This document shows, piece after piece, positions 35,521 through 44,286 of a stretch of DNA of 64,000 nucleotides. The stretch is from Marinobacter sp. Its GTDB lineage: Bacteria > Pseudomonadota > Gammaproteobacteria > Pseudomonadales > Oleiphilaceae. The position numbers and the translations under genes were made by a program. The notes below the pieces were generated by a model, which ran no database searches, was not told where the DNA came from, and saw nothing but the letters and a program-made list of their open reading frames with translations. Positions within the stretch are counted from its first letter, which is position 1; each line of letters starts with the position of its first letter. The stretch spans positions 1 to 64,000 of the forward strand of contig JAJUKC010000002.1 of NCBI GenBank assembly GCA_029264995.1. The letters are read 5' to 3'.

Positions 35521-37197
35521 TTACTTGGCGTTGGCCTCGTCCCGCAGTTCGCGGCGCAGGATCTTGCCCACGTTGCTCTTGGGCAGTTCATCGCGGAATT
35601 CAAAGTGCTTGGGCACTTTGTAGGCGGTCAGACGCTCCCGACAGAACTCCTTGAGTTCGTTGGCGGTTACACCTTCTTTGGTGGGCACTACATAAACCTT
35701 CACCGCTTCGCCGCTCTTGGCATCGGGGATCCCCACGGCGGCACACTCCACCACTTTCGGGTGTGTGGTCACAACATCTTCGATTTCGTTCGGGAACACG
35801 TTGAAACCGGACACAATGATCATGTCCTTTTTACGATCCACAATGCGGATATAGCCGTCTTCCTGGATCAGGGCCACATCGCCGGTTTTCAGGAAACCGT
35901 CATCGGTGAACGACTTCTGGGTATCATCGGGACGCTGCCAGTAACCTCGCATCACCTGCGGGCCCTTCACGCACAGTTCCCCCGGCTCGCCGACCGGTGT
36001 TTCGTTGCCGTCGTCGTCAATGGTTTTAACCACAGTGGACGGAATCGGCAGACCGATGGTGCCGATCTGGATGGCGCTGCGGGGATTGAAGGTAACCACC
36101 GGAGAAGTCTCGGTCATGCCGTAGCCTTCGCTGATTTCGCAACCCGTTACACGCTGCCACATTTTCGCGGTATCGCTGGTCAGGGCCATACCACCAGAGG
36201 CAGTCAGCTTGAGGCCAGAGAAGTCCAGATCCTGGAAATCCTCGTTGTTGCACAGGGCCACAAACAAGGTATTCAGGCCAATAAAGGCAGAGAACTTCTG
36301 CTTCTGCAGCTCTTTAACGAATCCGGGGATATCACGCGGGTTCGGAATCAGAACGTTATGGGCACCTGCTTCCAGCATAATGCCGCAGTTCAGGGTGAAG
36401 GAGTAAATGTGGTACAGGGGCAGCGGTGCAATCACCACTTCCTTGCCCTCTTCCACCTGATCTTCCAGCATCGGCCGGACTTGCGTCAGGTTGGCCACCA
36501 GGTTGGCGTGAGTCAACATGGCACCCTTGGCAACACCAGTGGTACCGCCGGTGTACTGCAGCACGGCCAGATCATCCAGCTTGATGTCGACCGGGGTAAA
36601 CTTTTCACGGGCACCGGCGCTGAGTACCGCCGGCAGCTTATGAGCACCCGGAATGTTGAACGCCGGAACCATCTTCTTGAGGTGCTTCACCGCGGCATTC
36701 ATCAGGGTACGCTTGATGGGGGAGTGCATATCGGCAATCTCGGTCACGATCACGTGCTCGATGCCGGTATGGGGCAAAACCTTCTCCGCGTTGTCGGCCA
36801 TATTGGCCAGAACAACCAGTGCCTTTGCGCCAGAATCGTTAAACTGGTGCTCCATCTCACGAGTGGTGTACAGGGGGTTGGTGTTCACCACAATCAGACC
36901 AGCGCGCATGGCCCCGAACACAACCACCGGATACTGGGTTACGTTCGGCATCTGCACCGCAATGCGGTCGCCCGGTTTCAGGTCAGTTTTGTTCTGCAGC
37001 CAGGCCGCGAAGTTACGGCTCTGAGTATCAAGATCCCGATAAGTCAGGGTAACGCCAACTGCTGTAAACGCAGGCTTGTCTGCAAACTTCTGTACCGCCT
37101 GCTCAAAAACATCCACCATGTTCTTGTATTTATTGAGATCGATTTCCCGGGGGATGCCAGCTGGGTATTTGTCTTGATAGAACTGCTCAAAATCCAT
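35521..37197 (-). CDS. fadD: long-chain-fatty-acid-CoA ligase
   Basis: A 558-residue acyl-CoA synthetase that activates fatty acids for beta-oxidation or lipid synthesis. The AMP-binding motif is LQYTGGTTGVAKGAMLTH, with YGMTETSPVVTFNP and TGDVALIQEDGYIRIVDRKK downstream, and the catalytic Lys in SNVGKILRREL. I chose the ATG at 37197 (MDFEQFYQDK) because AGGAG is six bases upstream; the ATG at 37203 directly abuts that site. It is divergent from the MaoC hydratase gene across 223 bases. Gamma-proteobacteria often have two FadD paralogues; I cannot say which this is. Confidence 0.94.
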   Translation of the reverse strand: MDFEQFYQDKYPAGIPREIDLNKYKNMVDVFEQAVQKFADKPAFTAVGVTLTYRDLDTQSRNFAAWLQNKTDLKPGDRIAVQMPNVTQYPVVVFGAMRAGLIVVNTNPLYTTREMEHQFNDSGAKALVVLANMADNAEKVLPHTGIEHVIVTEIADMHSPIKRTLMNAAVKHLKKMVPAFNIPGAHKLPAVLSAGAREKFTPVDIKLDDLAVLQYTGGTTGVAKGAMLTHANLVANLTQVRPMLEDQVEEGKEVVIAPLPLYHIYSFTLNCGIMLEAGAHNVLIPNPRDIPGFVKELQKQKFSAFIGLNTLFVALCNNEDFQDLDFSGLKLTASGGMALTSDTAKMWQRVTGCEISEGYGMTETSPVVTFNPRSAIQIGTIGLPIPSTVVKTIDDDGNETPVGEPGELCVKGPQVMRGYWQRPDDTQKSFTDDGFLKTGDVALIQEDGYIRIVDRKKDMIIVSGFNVFPNEIEDVVTTHPKVVECAAVGIPDAKSGEAVKVYVVPTKEGVTANELKEFCRERLTAYKVPKHFEFRDELPKSNVGKILRRELRDEANAK

Positions 37198-37420
37198 CAC
37201 CATCTCCTGTCTGATTGGCGCTGTGGGGTACTACCGGATGGGTTCAGAAGCCCCCTGATTGTAATGTTTTGCCAAGACCGAACACTCGGGAAAATCAACC
37301 CGACTAAAGTATCAGCCTCAAAAAAGTGGGGAGAGAATAGCAGTTTTGTTAACGATGAGGTAGTTTTCAGATCAGCAAACGGTACAACCGTACTCGAACA
37401 CTGAATCACCGGAGCCTGTG

Positions 37421-37906
37421 ATGAGCGACACCCTGGATACGCTGGAAAACATTACCTACGACGAACTGAACGAGGGCGATTCAGCCACCTTCACACGCAC
37501 CCTCACCGAAGATGAGCTGGTGCTGTTTGCGGCGGTATCCGGCGATGTAAACCCGGTGCACCTGGATTCCGAGTTTGCGGCAGAATCCATGTTCCGGGAA
37601 CGCATTGCCCATGGTATGTGGAGTGGCTCACTGATTTCTGCCGCCCTGGCCACAGTAATGCCCGGCCCCGGCACCATCTACCTGGAACAGAGCCTGTCCT
37701 TCAAACGACCGGTCAAGCTGGACGACACACTGACTGTCACCCTGTCTGTGCTTCGCAAGGAACCTAAAAACCGTGTGTCTTTTGGCTGCGATGTGCGCAA
37801 TCAGAACGGTGATCAGGTGGTTACCGGCGAGGCCAAGGTGATTGCCCCCACCGAAAAGATTTCCTTGCAAAAACCCCGCTTGCCGAAAATCACCATCGAA
37901 AACTGA
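37421..37906 (+). CDS. MaoC-family (R)-enoyl-CoA hydratase
   Basis: A 161-residue hotdog-fold hydratase. The MaoC/PhaJ active-site motif is AAVSGDVNPVHLDSEFAAES followed by IAHGMWSGSLISAAL, with catalytic Asp and His. It would hydrate trans-2-enoyl-CoA to (R)-3-hydroxyacyl-CoA, or act in a related step. GGAG lies six bases before the ATG at 37421. Divergent from fadD, consistent with a fatty-acid role. It converges with the AgmX-like gene 13 bases away. Confidence 0.88.
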   Translation: MSDTLDTLENITYDELNEGDSATFTRTLTEDELVLFAAVSGDVNPVHLDSEFAAESMFRERIAHGMWSGSLISAALATVMPGPGTIYLEQSLSFKRPVKLDDTLTVTLSVLRKEPKNRVSFGCDVRNQNGDQVVTGEAKVIAPTEKISLQKPRLPKITIEN

Positions 37907-37919
37907 GTTTCGGCTGGCA

Positions 37920-38891
37920 TTACCCCGGAAGGAAATCGATGGGGAATCGTACCTTCCGGGTTTCCACATTGGCTGCCCCGAAATTGAACATCTGTACACG
38001 CAAAGCAATGCGCTTCTCCAGCATCGGGTGGTCCAGCTCCGAGCCCACCACGTCACAGGCTGAGACACTGCCATCCGGCTCAATCACCAGTTCCAGGGTA
38101 ACCTTACCCTCAAGGGTTGGATCCTGCCTTAACTCCCGCTGGTACAGGGAATAGAGCACGCTCTTCTGGGCATCAAATACCTGCCGGATATTGCTCATGG
38201 CACGCTCGCCCGCTGACGGCCGGGCGGGTTCCGGCTGGCTTGCCACCTGAGGCGCGGTTTCCCGGGGAGCAGCAACGTCACGGGTTTCATGTTTCGCCAG
38301 CTCGACTTCCCGTACCGGCCCTTCGCGGGTTTCAACACCGCCGCTGCCTTGCAGCACCGACTCACTCGACGTTTCCGGTGCCAGGCCAGTCGCCTGGCTG
38401 TTACTGACATTCGCCACCCGCCGCACCTCAGGTTCCGGGACGTCCACGGACGTCAGAGCACTGAGCCGGTCTTTCATGGCAAACAGGCCAGAACGTGAGG
38501 CGGTTTCCCGAGCCTGCTCGGTCGTCTGCGGCGCTGGCTTCGGCTCCGATTTCGCCACCGTCGGTTCAGGAGGAATCTGTTGCGGCTCCTCAACCTGCTT
38601 CGGTTCCAGTTCCGGTTCCGGCTCTGGCTTGGGCTGTTCAGGCTCTGGCTCCACAACCGGATCTGGTGGCTCAACCGGCTTCGGTGGCTGTACCAGCTTC
38701 GCGAGCCGTGGCCGCAACTGCTCAGCCTGTTCACGCTCGGGTTCCGGTACCTGCAAGCCCGGGATAATGAGGGCAGGAATAAGAAATAGCGCCAGCATCA
38801 GCCCGGTTATCAGGCCGAAGCGGCCTGACTCTGCTCTGTCCCTGGACCAGGGCAGCCGGGACGGTTGCGACAGCTCCCTGCGATCAGCCAT
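37920..38891 (-). CDS. AgmX/PglI C-terminal-domain protein (TonB-like coupling protein)
   Basis: A 323-residue single-pass membrane protein. A short cytoplasmic N terminus precedes a transmembrane helix (FGLITGLMLALFLIPALIIP, about residues 26-45), a long Pro/Glu/Lys-rich spacer (VEPEPEQPKPEPEPELEPKQ) and a TonB-like C-terminal domain (GKVTLELVIEPDGSVSACDV) of the AgmX/PglI type. The spacer is long enough to span the periplasm. ATG at 38891 overlaps the ExbD stop by eight bases (ATGGCTGA). It is last in the nine-gene operon and is expected to transmit proton-motive energy from the ExbB/ExbD motor to the envelope partners. Confidence 0.85.
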   Translation of the reverse strand: MADRRELSQPSRLPWSRDRAESGRFGLITGLMLALFLIPALIIPGLQVPEPEREQAEQLRPRLAKLVQPPKPVEPPDPVVEPEPEQPKPEPEPELEPKQVEEPQQIPPEPTVAKSEPKPAPQTTEQARETASRSGLFAMKDRLSALTSVDVPEPEVRRVANVSNSQATGLAPETSSESVLQGSGGVETREGPVREVELAKHETRDVAAPRETAPQVASQPEPARPSAGERAMSNIRQVFDAQKSVLYSLYQRELRQDPTLEGKVTLELVIEPDGSVSACDVVGSELDHPMLEKRIALRVQMFNFGAANVETRKVRFPIDFLPG

Positions 38892-39372
38892 TACGAACCT
38901 CCGATTCCACCGCCAGGCGCACTTGCCGGAACTGCTCATCGACACAGGTCTGCATGATCTTTCTCAGCAACCGGTAATCGGTATCTTTGGCCGCCATGAT
39001 CGTAACCTCAAGACCGTTCTCCGGCACCTCAGCCCGGCGGTTCCGTCGGTACGCCAACTCTTCGGACAAGCCGGCAATGCGGGTATCCGTGGCTTCGATG
39101 CCGTCCAGGCGCGCCACTTCCCGGCCCTGGACCAGAATGGACTGGCCGACCACCTGTACGGTCAGGTTTTCCACGGCTTCCTGTTTGGCGGTCGAACTGG
39201 GCAGCGGAACGTCCGCGGTGTTCTGCATGACCTTCACATCCGAGGAATTCACCATCAGGAAGAACACCAGGATGGTAAAGATATCCATCAGCGACACCAG
39301 ATTCAGGCCACCGGCCTTGTGCATCCGTCCATAGTGTCGCTGGCGCAGCCGGGCTCGTCTCGACAACTTCAC
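38884..39372 (-). CDS. ExbD/TolR-type biopolymer transport protein, canonical
   Basis: A 162-residue single-helix protein. The helix LNLVSLMDIFTILVFFLMVN (about residues 23-42) contains the conserved protonatable Asp of the ExbD/TolR/AglS family. A periplasmic domain follows (ENLTVQVVGQSILVQGREVA). It forms the ion-driven motor with the ExbB-type protein. It overlaps the upstream ExbD paralogue by four bases and the AgmX gene by eight, so all three are translationally coupled. Confidence 0.88.
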   Translation of the reverse strand: MKLSRRARLRQRHYGRMHKAGGLNLVSLMDIFTILVFFLMVNSSDVKVMQNTADVPLPSSTAKQEAVENLTVQVVGQSILVQGREVARLDGIEATDTRIAGLSEELAYRRNRRAEVPENGLEVTIMAAKDTDYRLLRKIMQTCVDEQFRQVRLAVESEVRNG

Positions 39373-39899
39373 GCGCCTTCTCCTTTGCCTTCCACCGGTC
39401 GCGCGGCCAGATTGCGATCCTCACCGGCATCCATCAGAGACACATCCGGAAAGAGTTCTGCTTCCACGACGCTCGCCGCCACCACCGCCTGGTAAGAGCG
39501 CACGGTATCCATAACCGACACCAGAGTCTGGTAGTCCACATCTGGTCCGACTTCCAGAATCACGTCCGTCTTGTCGGGCATCCGGGACTTGATCTGCTGC
39601 AACAGTTCACTCAGTCGTGAATAGTCCTGCCCCTGCCCGCTAACCGGAATCACATCGATCAGGCCGCGGTCACTGTCCGCCACCTCAATACCCTCCGGTA
39701 GCACCGTGACCACCAGCCGGAACGATTCGGCATCCGGCGCCTGGCCGGCTTCCATGCCCGGAAAGTTCAGTTCGATCATCCGGATCTGGCTGAATACCAT
39801 TCCCAGCAGCAACACCGGTACCAGCACAATCATCAGATTGAGAAAGGCGGTAATGTCGAGGTCTGCCGAGGCCGTCAGCCTGCGATGTCGACGTCTCAT
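39369..39899 (-). CDS. ExbD/TolR-type protein with Asn in place of the membrane Asp
   Basis: A 176-residue paralogue of ExbD. The helix ITAFLNLMIVLVPVLLLGMV (about residues 16-35) aligns with the ExbD pattern TPFIDVMLVLL, but the conserved Asp is Asn and a Pro sits mid-helix. The periplasmic domain is intact (ESFRLVVTVLPEGIEVADSD). The loss suggests it cannot conduct protons and may be structural or form a heterodimer with the canonical ExbD next to it. It follows the ExbB gene by 40 bases. Confidence 0.86.
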   Translation of the reverse strand: MRRRHRRLTASADLDITAFLNLMIVLVPVLLLGMVFSQIRMIELNFPGMEAGQAPDAESFRLVVTVLPEGIEVADSDRGLIDVIPVSGQGQDYSRLSELLQQIKSRMPDKTDVILEVGPDVDYQTLVSVMDTVRSYQAVVAASVVEAELFPDVSLMDAGEDRNLAARPVEGKGEGA

Positions 39900-39939
39900 G
39901 TTCGGCTACTCCTGATCAGATCCTGGAATGCCGGCACAT

Positions 39940-40587
39940 TCAGGCGGCCGCCGGTCGGTTTGCGGGCTCAGACACCATGTTAAGGAGCTTGACCCCCGCC
40001 ATTTCAAAACTGTCGACAATCTCGTTGGTGCGGGTCTGTAATACCGCATGGAACAGCAGCAACGGAATGGCCGACATCAGGCCAAAGGCGGTGGTATTCA
40101 TGGCCACAGAAATGCTTTCCGATAACAGCGATGCCTTCTGCGCCGGGTCTGCGGCAGCAACCGCGGTGAAAGCCGCAATCAAACCAATGATGGTGCCAAG
40201 CAAGCCCAGCAGCGTGGCAATGTTGGCCAGAGTGGCGAGGTACTGTGTGCGCTTTTCCAACCGGGGCAACACCTCCATCAGGCCCTCCTCCATGGCGTAT
40301 TCGATGTCTTCACGCCGGCTGTTATTGATCAACCGGGCAATGCCGGCGCCAAGCACCGAGGCAATTGCGCTATCTGAACTGGACGCCGCCTTCATGGCGC
40401 GCTGGTAATCGCGTTTTTGCAGGGCGGGCAGAATGCCGCGCTCAAACGCCATCCGGTTTCGACGGCGAACCGCCCCGAGGTACAGGAAACGTTCCAGAGT
40501 GATTGCCAGCCCCAGCGCAAGTACGATGGCAATCGGGTACATGAAGGGACCACCCTCCTGGAAAAAGCGGATAACGGTATCAAGCAT
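39940..40587 (-). CDS. MotA/TolQ/ExbB proton channel family protein
   Basis: A 215-residue inner-membrane protein with three helices: MYPIAIVLALGLAITLERFL near the N terminus, IATLLGLLGTIIGLIAAFTA, and MNTTAFGLMSAIPLLLFHAV. Thr residues in the last two line the ion path in TolQ/ExbB. It is the channel of the motor formed with the two ExbD proteins. The ATG at 40587 has GGAG nine bases upstream; the ATG at 40602 lacks a site. A family call cannot separate ExbB, TolQ and AglR; the operon context favours AglR-like. Confidence 0.9.
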   Translation of the reverse strand: MLDTVIRFFQEGGPFMYPIAIVLALGLAITLERFLYLGAVRRRNRMAFERGILPALQKRDYQRAMKAASSSDSAIASVLGAGIARLINNSRREDIEYAMEEGLMEVLPRLEKRTQYLATLANIATLLGLLGTIIGLIAAFTAVAAADPAQKASLLSESISVAMNTTAFGLMSAIPLLLFHAVLQTRTNEIVDSFEMAGVKLLNMVSEPANRPAAA

Positions 40588-40613
40588 GGTGTAGTTCTCC
40601 ATCTACTGCGACG

Positions 40614-40985
40614 TTACGGTTGCGATTCGGCTGTTGCGGCGCCCTGCCCTGCAGACAGCGTTGATTTCAGCACGAGGGGATTCAGGGTTTCGCGGAACTG
40701 GCGATGGTTCTCCAGAACCGGTTGAGGCACCGGACGCAAGAGTTCCGGTGCCTGTTGATTGAGCTCGGTTCTCGGGCGCCGGGGCAGGCTCGGCGTTTGC
40801 CAGGGCAATATGTACAGGATTCTTGGATCGTCTTCGCCGGTGCCGGCAGAGAGCCCTTGCACCTGCAGAACGTTCTGTTGGCTGTGGCCCACGGTACTGG
40901 TGTCTTCTGCGGAATAGCCGGTGACCGGGCAAAGCACCAGAACAGACAGCAGGAAACTGCAGCACGTTAGCCTCGGCAGCATCAT
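40614..40985 (-). CDS. small exported protein of unknown function (Glt-like operon)
   Basis: A 123-residue protein with signal peptide (LTCCSFLLSVLVLCPVTGYSA). The mature part is Pro-, Gln- and Arg-rich without secondary-structure pattern (ILPWQTPSLPRRPRTELNQQ). I recognise no family. ATGA overlap with the TPR lipoprotein stop shows it is translated within the operon, and it lies 26 bases before the ExbB start. It may be an assembly factor or linker for the envelope machine. Confidence 0.7.
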   Translation of the reverse strand: MMLPRLTCCSFLLSVLVLCPVTGYSAEDTSTVGHSQQNVLQVQGLSAGTGEDDPRILYILPWQTPSLPRRPRTELNQQAPELLRPVPQPVLENHRQFRETLNPLVLKSTLSAGQGAATAESQP

Positions 40986-41467
40986 TCCAGCCTCCGTTCG
41001 AGATCTGCTATCCAGCCGGCAACCTGCGAGCCTTCCTCCCCGGCCAGGGCCTGGTAATGCTGGTAATGTTCAAGCGCCTTGTCGAGATCCAGCAGGTAGA
41101 GCTCTGATATCACCGCCAGGTTGTAATGCAGTTCCGCAACCTTCGGCGTCACGTTCACTCCCGTTTCCAGCATTGCGGCGGCTTCTTCGAAGCGCTCCTG
41201 CTCTTTCAGGAGCAGTGCCAGATTGTTGCGAACCGTCACGTTGGCAGGATCAGCCGCAACCGCCCGGTGCCAGGCCTCCAGTGCCATCTTATGGTCACCG
41301 GCTTCGTATGCCTGCCGGCCCTGGCGCTCCCACTCTTTTGACTGCTCCGGCTGATACACCGGCGCTACCTTTTCAGGTGCTGGCGCTTTGGAAGCGCAGC
41401 CAGCCAGCCCCGCGATAACCAGCAGAAGCAAAAACCGGAAAACCTGCGATATCCCTTTAAACCTCAT
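40982..41467 (-). CDS. TPR lipoprotein (GltE/AglT-like position)
   Basis: A 161-residue lipoprotein. The lipobox is VIAGLAGC with Cys near residue 24 and the next residue Ala, which favours outer-membrane sorting. Three TPR-like repeats follow (AYEAGDHKMALEAWHRAVAA, RNNLALLLKEQERFEEAAAM, AELHYNLAVISELYLLDLDK). I chose the ATG at 41467, overlapping the stop of the large TPR gene (TGATG). A TPR lipoprotein together with ExbB/ExbD and AgmX-like genes is the feature that most recalls the Myxococcus Glt core. Confidence 0.85.
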   Translation of the reverse strand: MRFKGISQVFRFLLLLVIAGLAGCASKAPAPEKVAPVYQPEQSKEWERQGRQAYEAGDHKMALEAWHRAVAADPANVTVRNNLALLLKEQERFEEAAAMLETGVNVTPKVAELHYNLAVISELYLLDLDKALEHYQHYQALAGEEGSQVAGWIADLERRLE

Positions 41468-44286
41468 CACGATCCTCCCTGATTGGTATCCGTCGTCCAA
41501 CTCATCCAGCGAAGCTGTCGCTCATAGCGCCCCGGGTGCATGATGGCCAGGGCCTCCAGACTGCGCTGAATCCACTCATCGAAACCCTCGGCGGTAATAC
41601 GTTCGTGGTTGCGGGCGTGCAGCGCCATTGCCTCTTCCTCAAGTGGAAACGCTTCCTCTTCCAGAAGCATCTGATACTGCATCGCTTCCATTTCGTTCAG
41701 CTCTGCGGGTATTTCAGAGGACATGAGGTCAGACGCCAGTGTTCGATAGAGTTCTGCTCGGCGATATAAAACCTCCGAACGGACCTCCTCGCCGGCAAAG
41801 GACTCCGCCTCCTGGAGATATTCCTGAGCCTGCTGCATGGCGGCCTGTTTTCGTGCAAGGGACTGCTCCAGCGGGTGAGCCAGGGCTATACCGGCAAAAC
41901 GCTCTGCCGTCTGTGCACCAAAGAACAGTGCCGCATCCGCAGCCCATTGCAGGGTATCGTCGGAATGCCACTGACTGGCTCTTTCCTGAGCCAGCAGTTG
42001 TTCACGCACAGCAACCGCCGAGTCTCCCGATTCGATCAAGCGCTGTCGCATGGTCTGCTGCCGAACATGCTCGTCGGCGGAATCGGGCGTGGGTGCAACG
42101 GCCAGCCAGTTTTTGTAGAGCTGGTTTCTGGAGGCGCTGTCACCTTCTGCGTGGAAGATAGCCGCCGCGCGGAGCCTGGTGGGCCACGGGTCCGCGAGCG
42201 TCTCTGAGCGACTCAGCAGCTCCTCCGCTGCTTTTAATCCCTGGCCAGATTCCTGATAGGCAAGAACCAGCTTTTCACTGGTTTCAGGTGTCAGGTCGTG
42301 ATTCGGGTAATCCATCCGGAAGCGTTGGAGTTCGTTAATGGCAGACAGCCAGTCAGATGCCCTGAGCAGGGTATTCGCGGCATCATAGCGGGCTCGGATC
42401 GCAATTTCAGAGCCCGGCATCACGCCCTCAACCCGCTGGAAGTGCGCCACGGCGAGGGTTGCGTCGCCGGCACGAGCAGCCTTTTCGCCCTGCTGATAAA
42501 CGGCGGTCGCGAGTTGCTCCAGGAGATTACGCTTCTGGCTTTCGGCATCAGGGCTGGCTTCGTCAACCAATAGCAACGCCTGACGCCAGGCACGTTCAGC
42601 TAACCCAAACTCGTTGTTTTTCTGGCGGATGCGCGCTGTCACCAGCCACGCCGCGTAGCGCTCGGCAACGCCCGCCCGGTCCCAGGTCAGTGTAGAACTG
42701 GCGTATTGCAGGGCACGCTCGAATTCGCCCGTGTCGTACCAACGGTTGGCGAGGTCGGCACGGAGCCCCGACAGACGTTCATCCGGACCGAACGCCTCTG
42801 CATATCGCTGCTCTTCGTTGCTCAGGACAAGCAGCGTCGCGGTTCTACTCTCCCCCGATGCCTGCTCAAGGTCCTCCCGAACAATCCGGATAGCGGCCCA
42901 GGCCGAATCCCGGGAACCCTCATGTCGATGGTCGTAGGCTGCGGCCCGGAAATTCCCGACAGCTTCACTACGATGGCCAGCCAGTAACCGGGCATCGCCT
43001 GCCAGATGGAGTAGGTCCCCGGTTTGCTCCGAGCGAGATGCCAGTCGCTCGTAATAGTGGGCGGCTTTGGCCCAGGCTTCACTGGCGGCAGACGTTTGGT
43101 TCCGACTACTGAGGTCTGTACCGGCAGCGTAATAGTGATCAGCCAGGAAGCGGCTGTATTCCACCCAAAGTCCCTTTTGCTCCGGACTCAGTGCCTGGAA
43201 ACGTCCCGCTGCCCCCAGACGCTGAACGTAATGATCCCGCGCCGCCAGAGCCTTCGGCTTGTTACCGGCCAGTTGCCAGTAGGAAACGCTCTGGGCCAGG
43301 AAATCCGGGCGTGCGGCGTGGTCAGGGAAGCCGGACACAAAGGCCTCATTGACCGACACTGCCCGTTCATACCGGCGTTCAACCGCGTGCAGATCCGCAA
43401 GCCGATCGTAGAGGAGATGCTGCCATGCCGATGACTCACGTCCATCCAGCCAGTCCGCAAGGGTCTGGGCATCGCCCTGGCGGGACGCCATCAAGGCCAG
43501 CACCCGGAAGGTGTCCTCCAGCATGTCCATGGACTGCGATGGCGGGTTGGCCAGGGCGGATTGGTCTGGCAATTGCTGATCCAGTACTGTCATGAAGGTG
43601 GCTGCGGCGCGGTCCCAGGCTGGCTCACCCTGTTTAAACTGACTCCAGCCGAGCATGTAGCGGGCTTTGGCGGCAAGCTCCTGATGGCTGTCGTGCTCCA
43701 ACAACTGTCGGTAACCGGCCTCTGCCTCCGCGTAGCGGCCGGCAGAGAACGCGGCTTCCGCAATTCGAAAACGGGCTTCGGGCACGAGTTCCGAGTTCGG
43801 ATAAAGGCCAACGAGCTGTTTCAGTCTTGCGATGGACTGCTCGGGTTGCCCGGTCAGCGCGTGAGCCTTGGCCATCTGGTACAGCAACTCGTCGAGACGC
43901 CCGGAAAAGGACCCGTTAGCCAGAATGCTTTCGTAGCTCTCGAGCACTTCTTCATAGATGGCCGCTTCCCGCTGTTCAGAAAAACCGACGTCCTCTCCCG
44001 ACCGGTCACGGATATTGTTGAGCCGGTTCAGGGCATCAATCCGCACTTCAGGCTCGTCCGAGGACTCAAACAGCTTCTGATAACGGCGGGCCACTTCCCG
44101 AGGCGATATCGCCGGCAGGGGCCGGCTCTCAAACTTGAGAAACACCGGGCGCATATCCCCCAAGGTTTCACCATCCCGCCCCAACTCCACTCGGAACGAT
44201 TCCTGCGCAGAAACCGGGGCCTGAGCCAACGCCAGAACCATTACGATTGGCGCTGCGAGGGATTTCGGAGCAAAAGGCAGATTCAC
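41467..44286 (-). CDS. large exported TPR protein
   Basis: A 939-residue periplasmic protein. The signal peptide is IVMVLALAQAPVSA, followed by tandem tetratricopeptide repeats along most of the length (for example YQMAKAHALTGQPEQSIARL, ARFRIAEAAFSAGRYAEAEA, RRYERAVSVNEAFVSGFP). No enzymatic motif is visible. TPR arrays are protein-protein scaffolds; here it probably forms the periplasmic body of the machine energised by ExbB/ExbD. It overlaps both neighbours by a few bases. Specific orthology to a named Glt protein is not claimed. Confidence 0.85.
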   Translation of the reverse strand: MNLPFAPKSLAAPIVMVLALAQAPVSAQESFRVELGRDGETLGDMRPVFLKFESRPLPAISPREVARRYQKLFESSDEPEVRIDALNRLNNIRDRSGEDVGFSEQREAAIYEEVLESYESILANGSFSGRLDELLYQMAKAHALTGQPEQSIARLKQLVGLYPNSELVPEARFRIAEAAFSAGRYAEAEAGYRQLLEHDSHQELAAKARYMLGWSQFKQGEPAWDRAAATFMTVLDQQLPDQSALANPPSQSMDMLEDTFRVLALMASRQGDAQTLADWLDGRESSAWQHLLYDRLADLHAVERRYERAVSVNEAFVSGFPDHAARPDFLAQSVSYWQLAGNKPKALAARDHYVQRLGAAGRFQALSPEQKGLWVEYSRFLADHYYAAGTDLSSRNQTSAASEAWAKAAHYYERLASRSEQTGDLLHLAGDARLLAGHRSEAVGNFRAAAYDHRHEGSRDSAWAAIRIVREDLEQASGESRTATLLVLSNEEQRYAEAFGPDERLSGLRADLANRWYDTGEFERALQYASSTLTWDRAGVAERYAAWLVTARIRQKNNEFGLAERAWRQALLLVDEASPDAESQKRNLLEQLATAVYQQGEKAARAGDATLAVAHFQRVEGVMPGSEIAIRARYDAANTLLRASDWLSAINELQRFRMDYPNHDLTPETSEKLVLAYQESGQGLKAAEELLSRSETLADPWPTRLRAAAIFHAEGDSASRNQLYKNWLAVAPTPDSADEHVRQQTMRQRLIESGDSAVAVREQLLAQERASQWHSDDTLQWAADAALFFGAQTAERFAGIALAHPLEQSLARKQAAMQQAQEYLQEAESFAGEEVRSEVLYRRAELYRTLASDLMSSEIPAELNEMEAMQYQMLLEEEAFPLEEEAMALHARNHERITAEGFDEWIQRSLEALAIMHPGRYERQLRWMSWTTDTNQGGS

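Noticed and set aside
37198..37420. PsrA/FadR-type operator between fadD and the MaoC gene
   Set aside because: I looked for GAAAC-N4-GTTTC and related palindromes and saw none convincing.
38500..38760. Repetitive sequence suggesting a repeat array or CRISPR
   Set aside because: It is the Pro/Glu/Lys-rich coding linker of the AgmX-like protein, irregular in period. The same applies to 49150-49700 (VWA protein) and 54720-55060 (dnaX).
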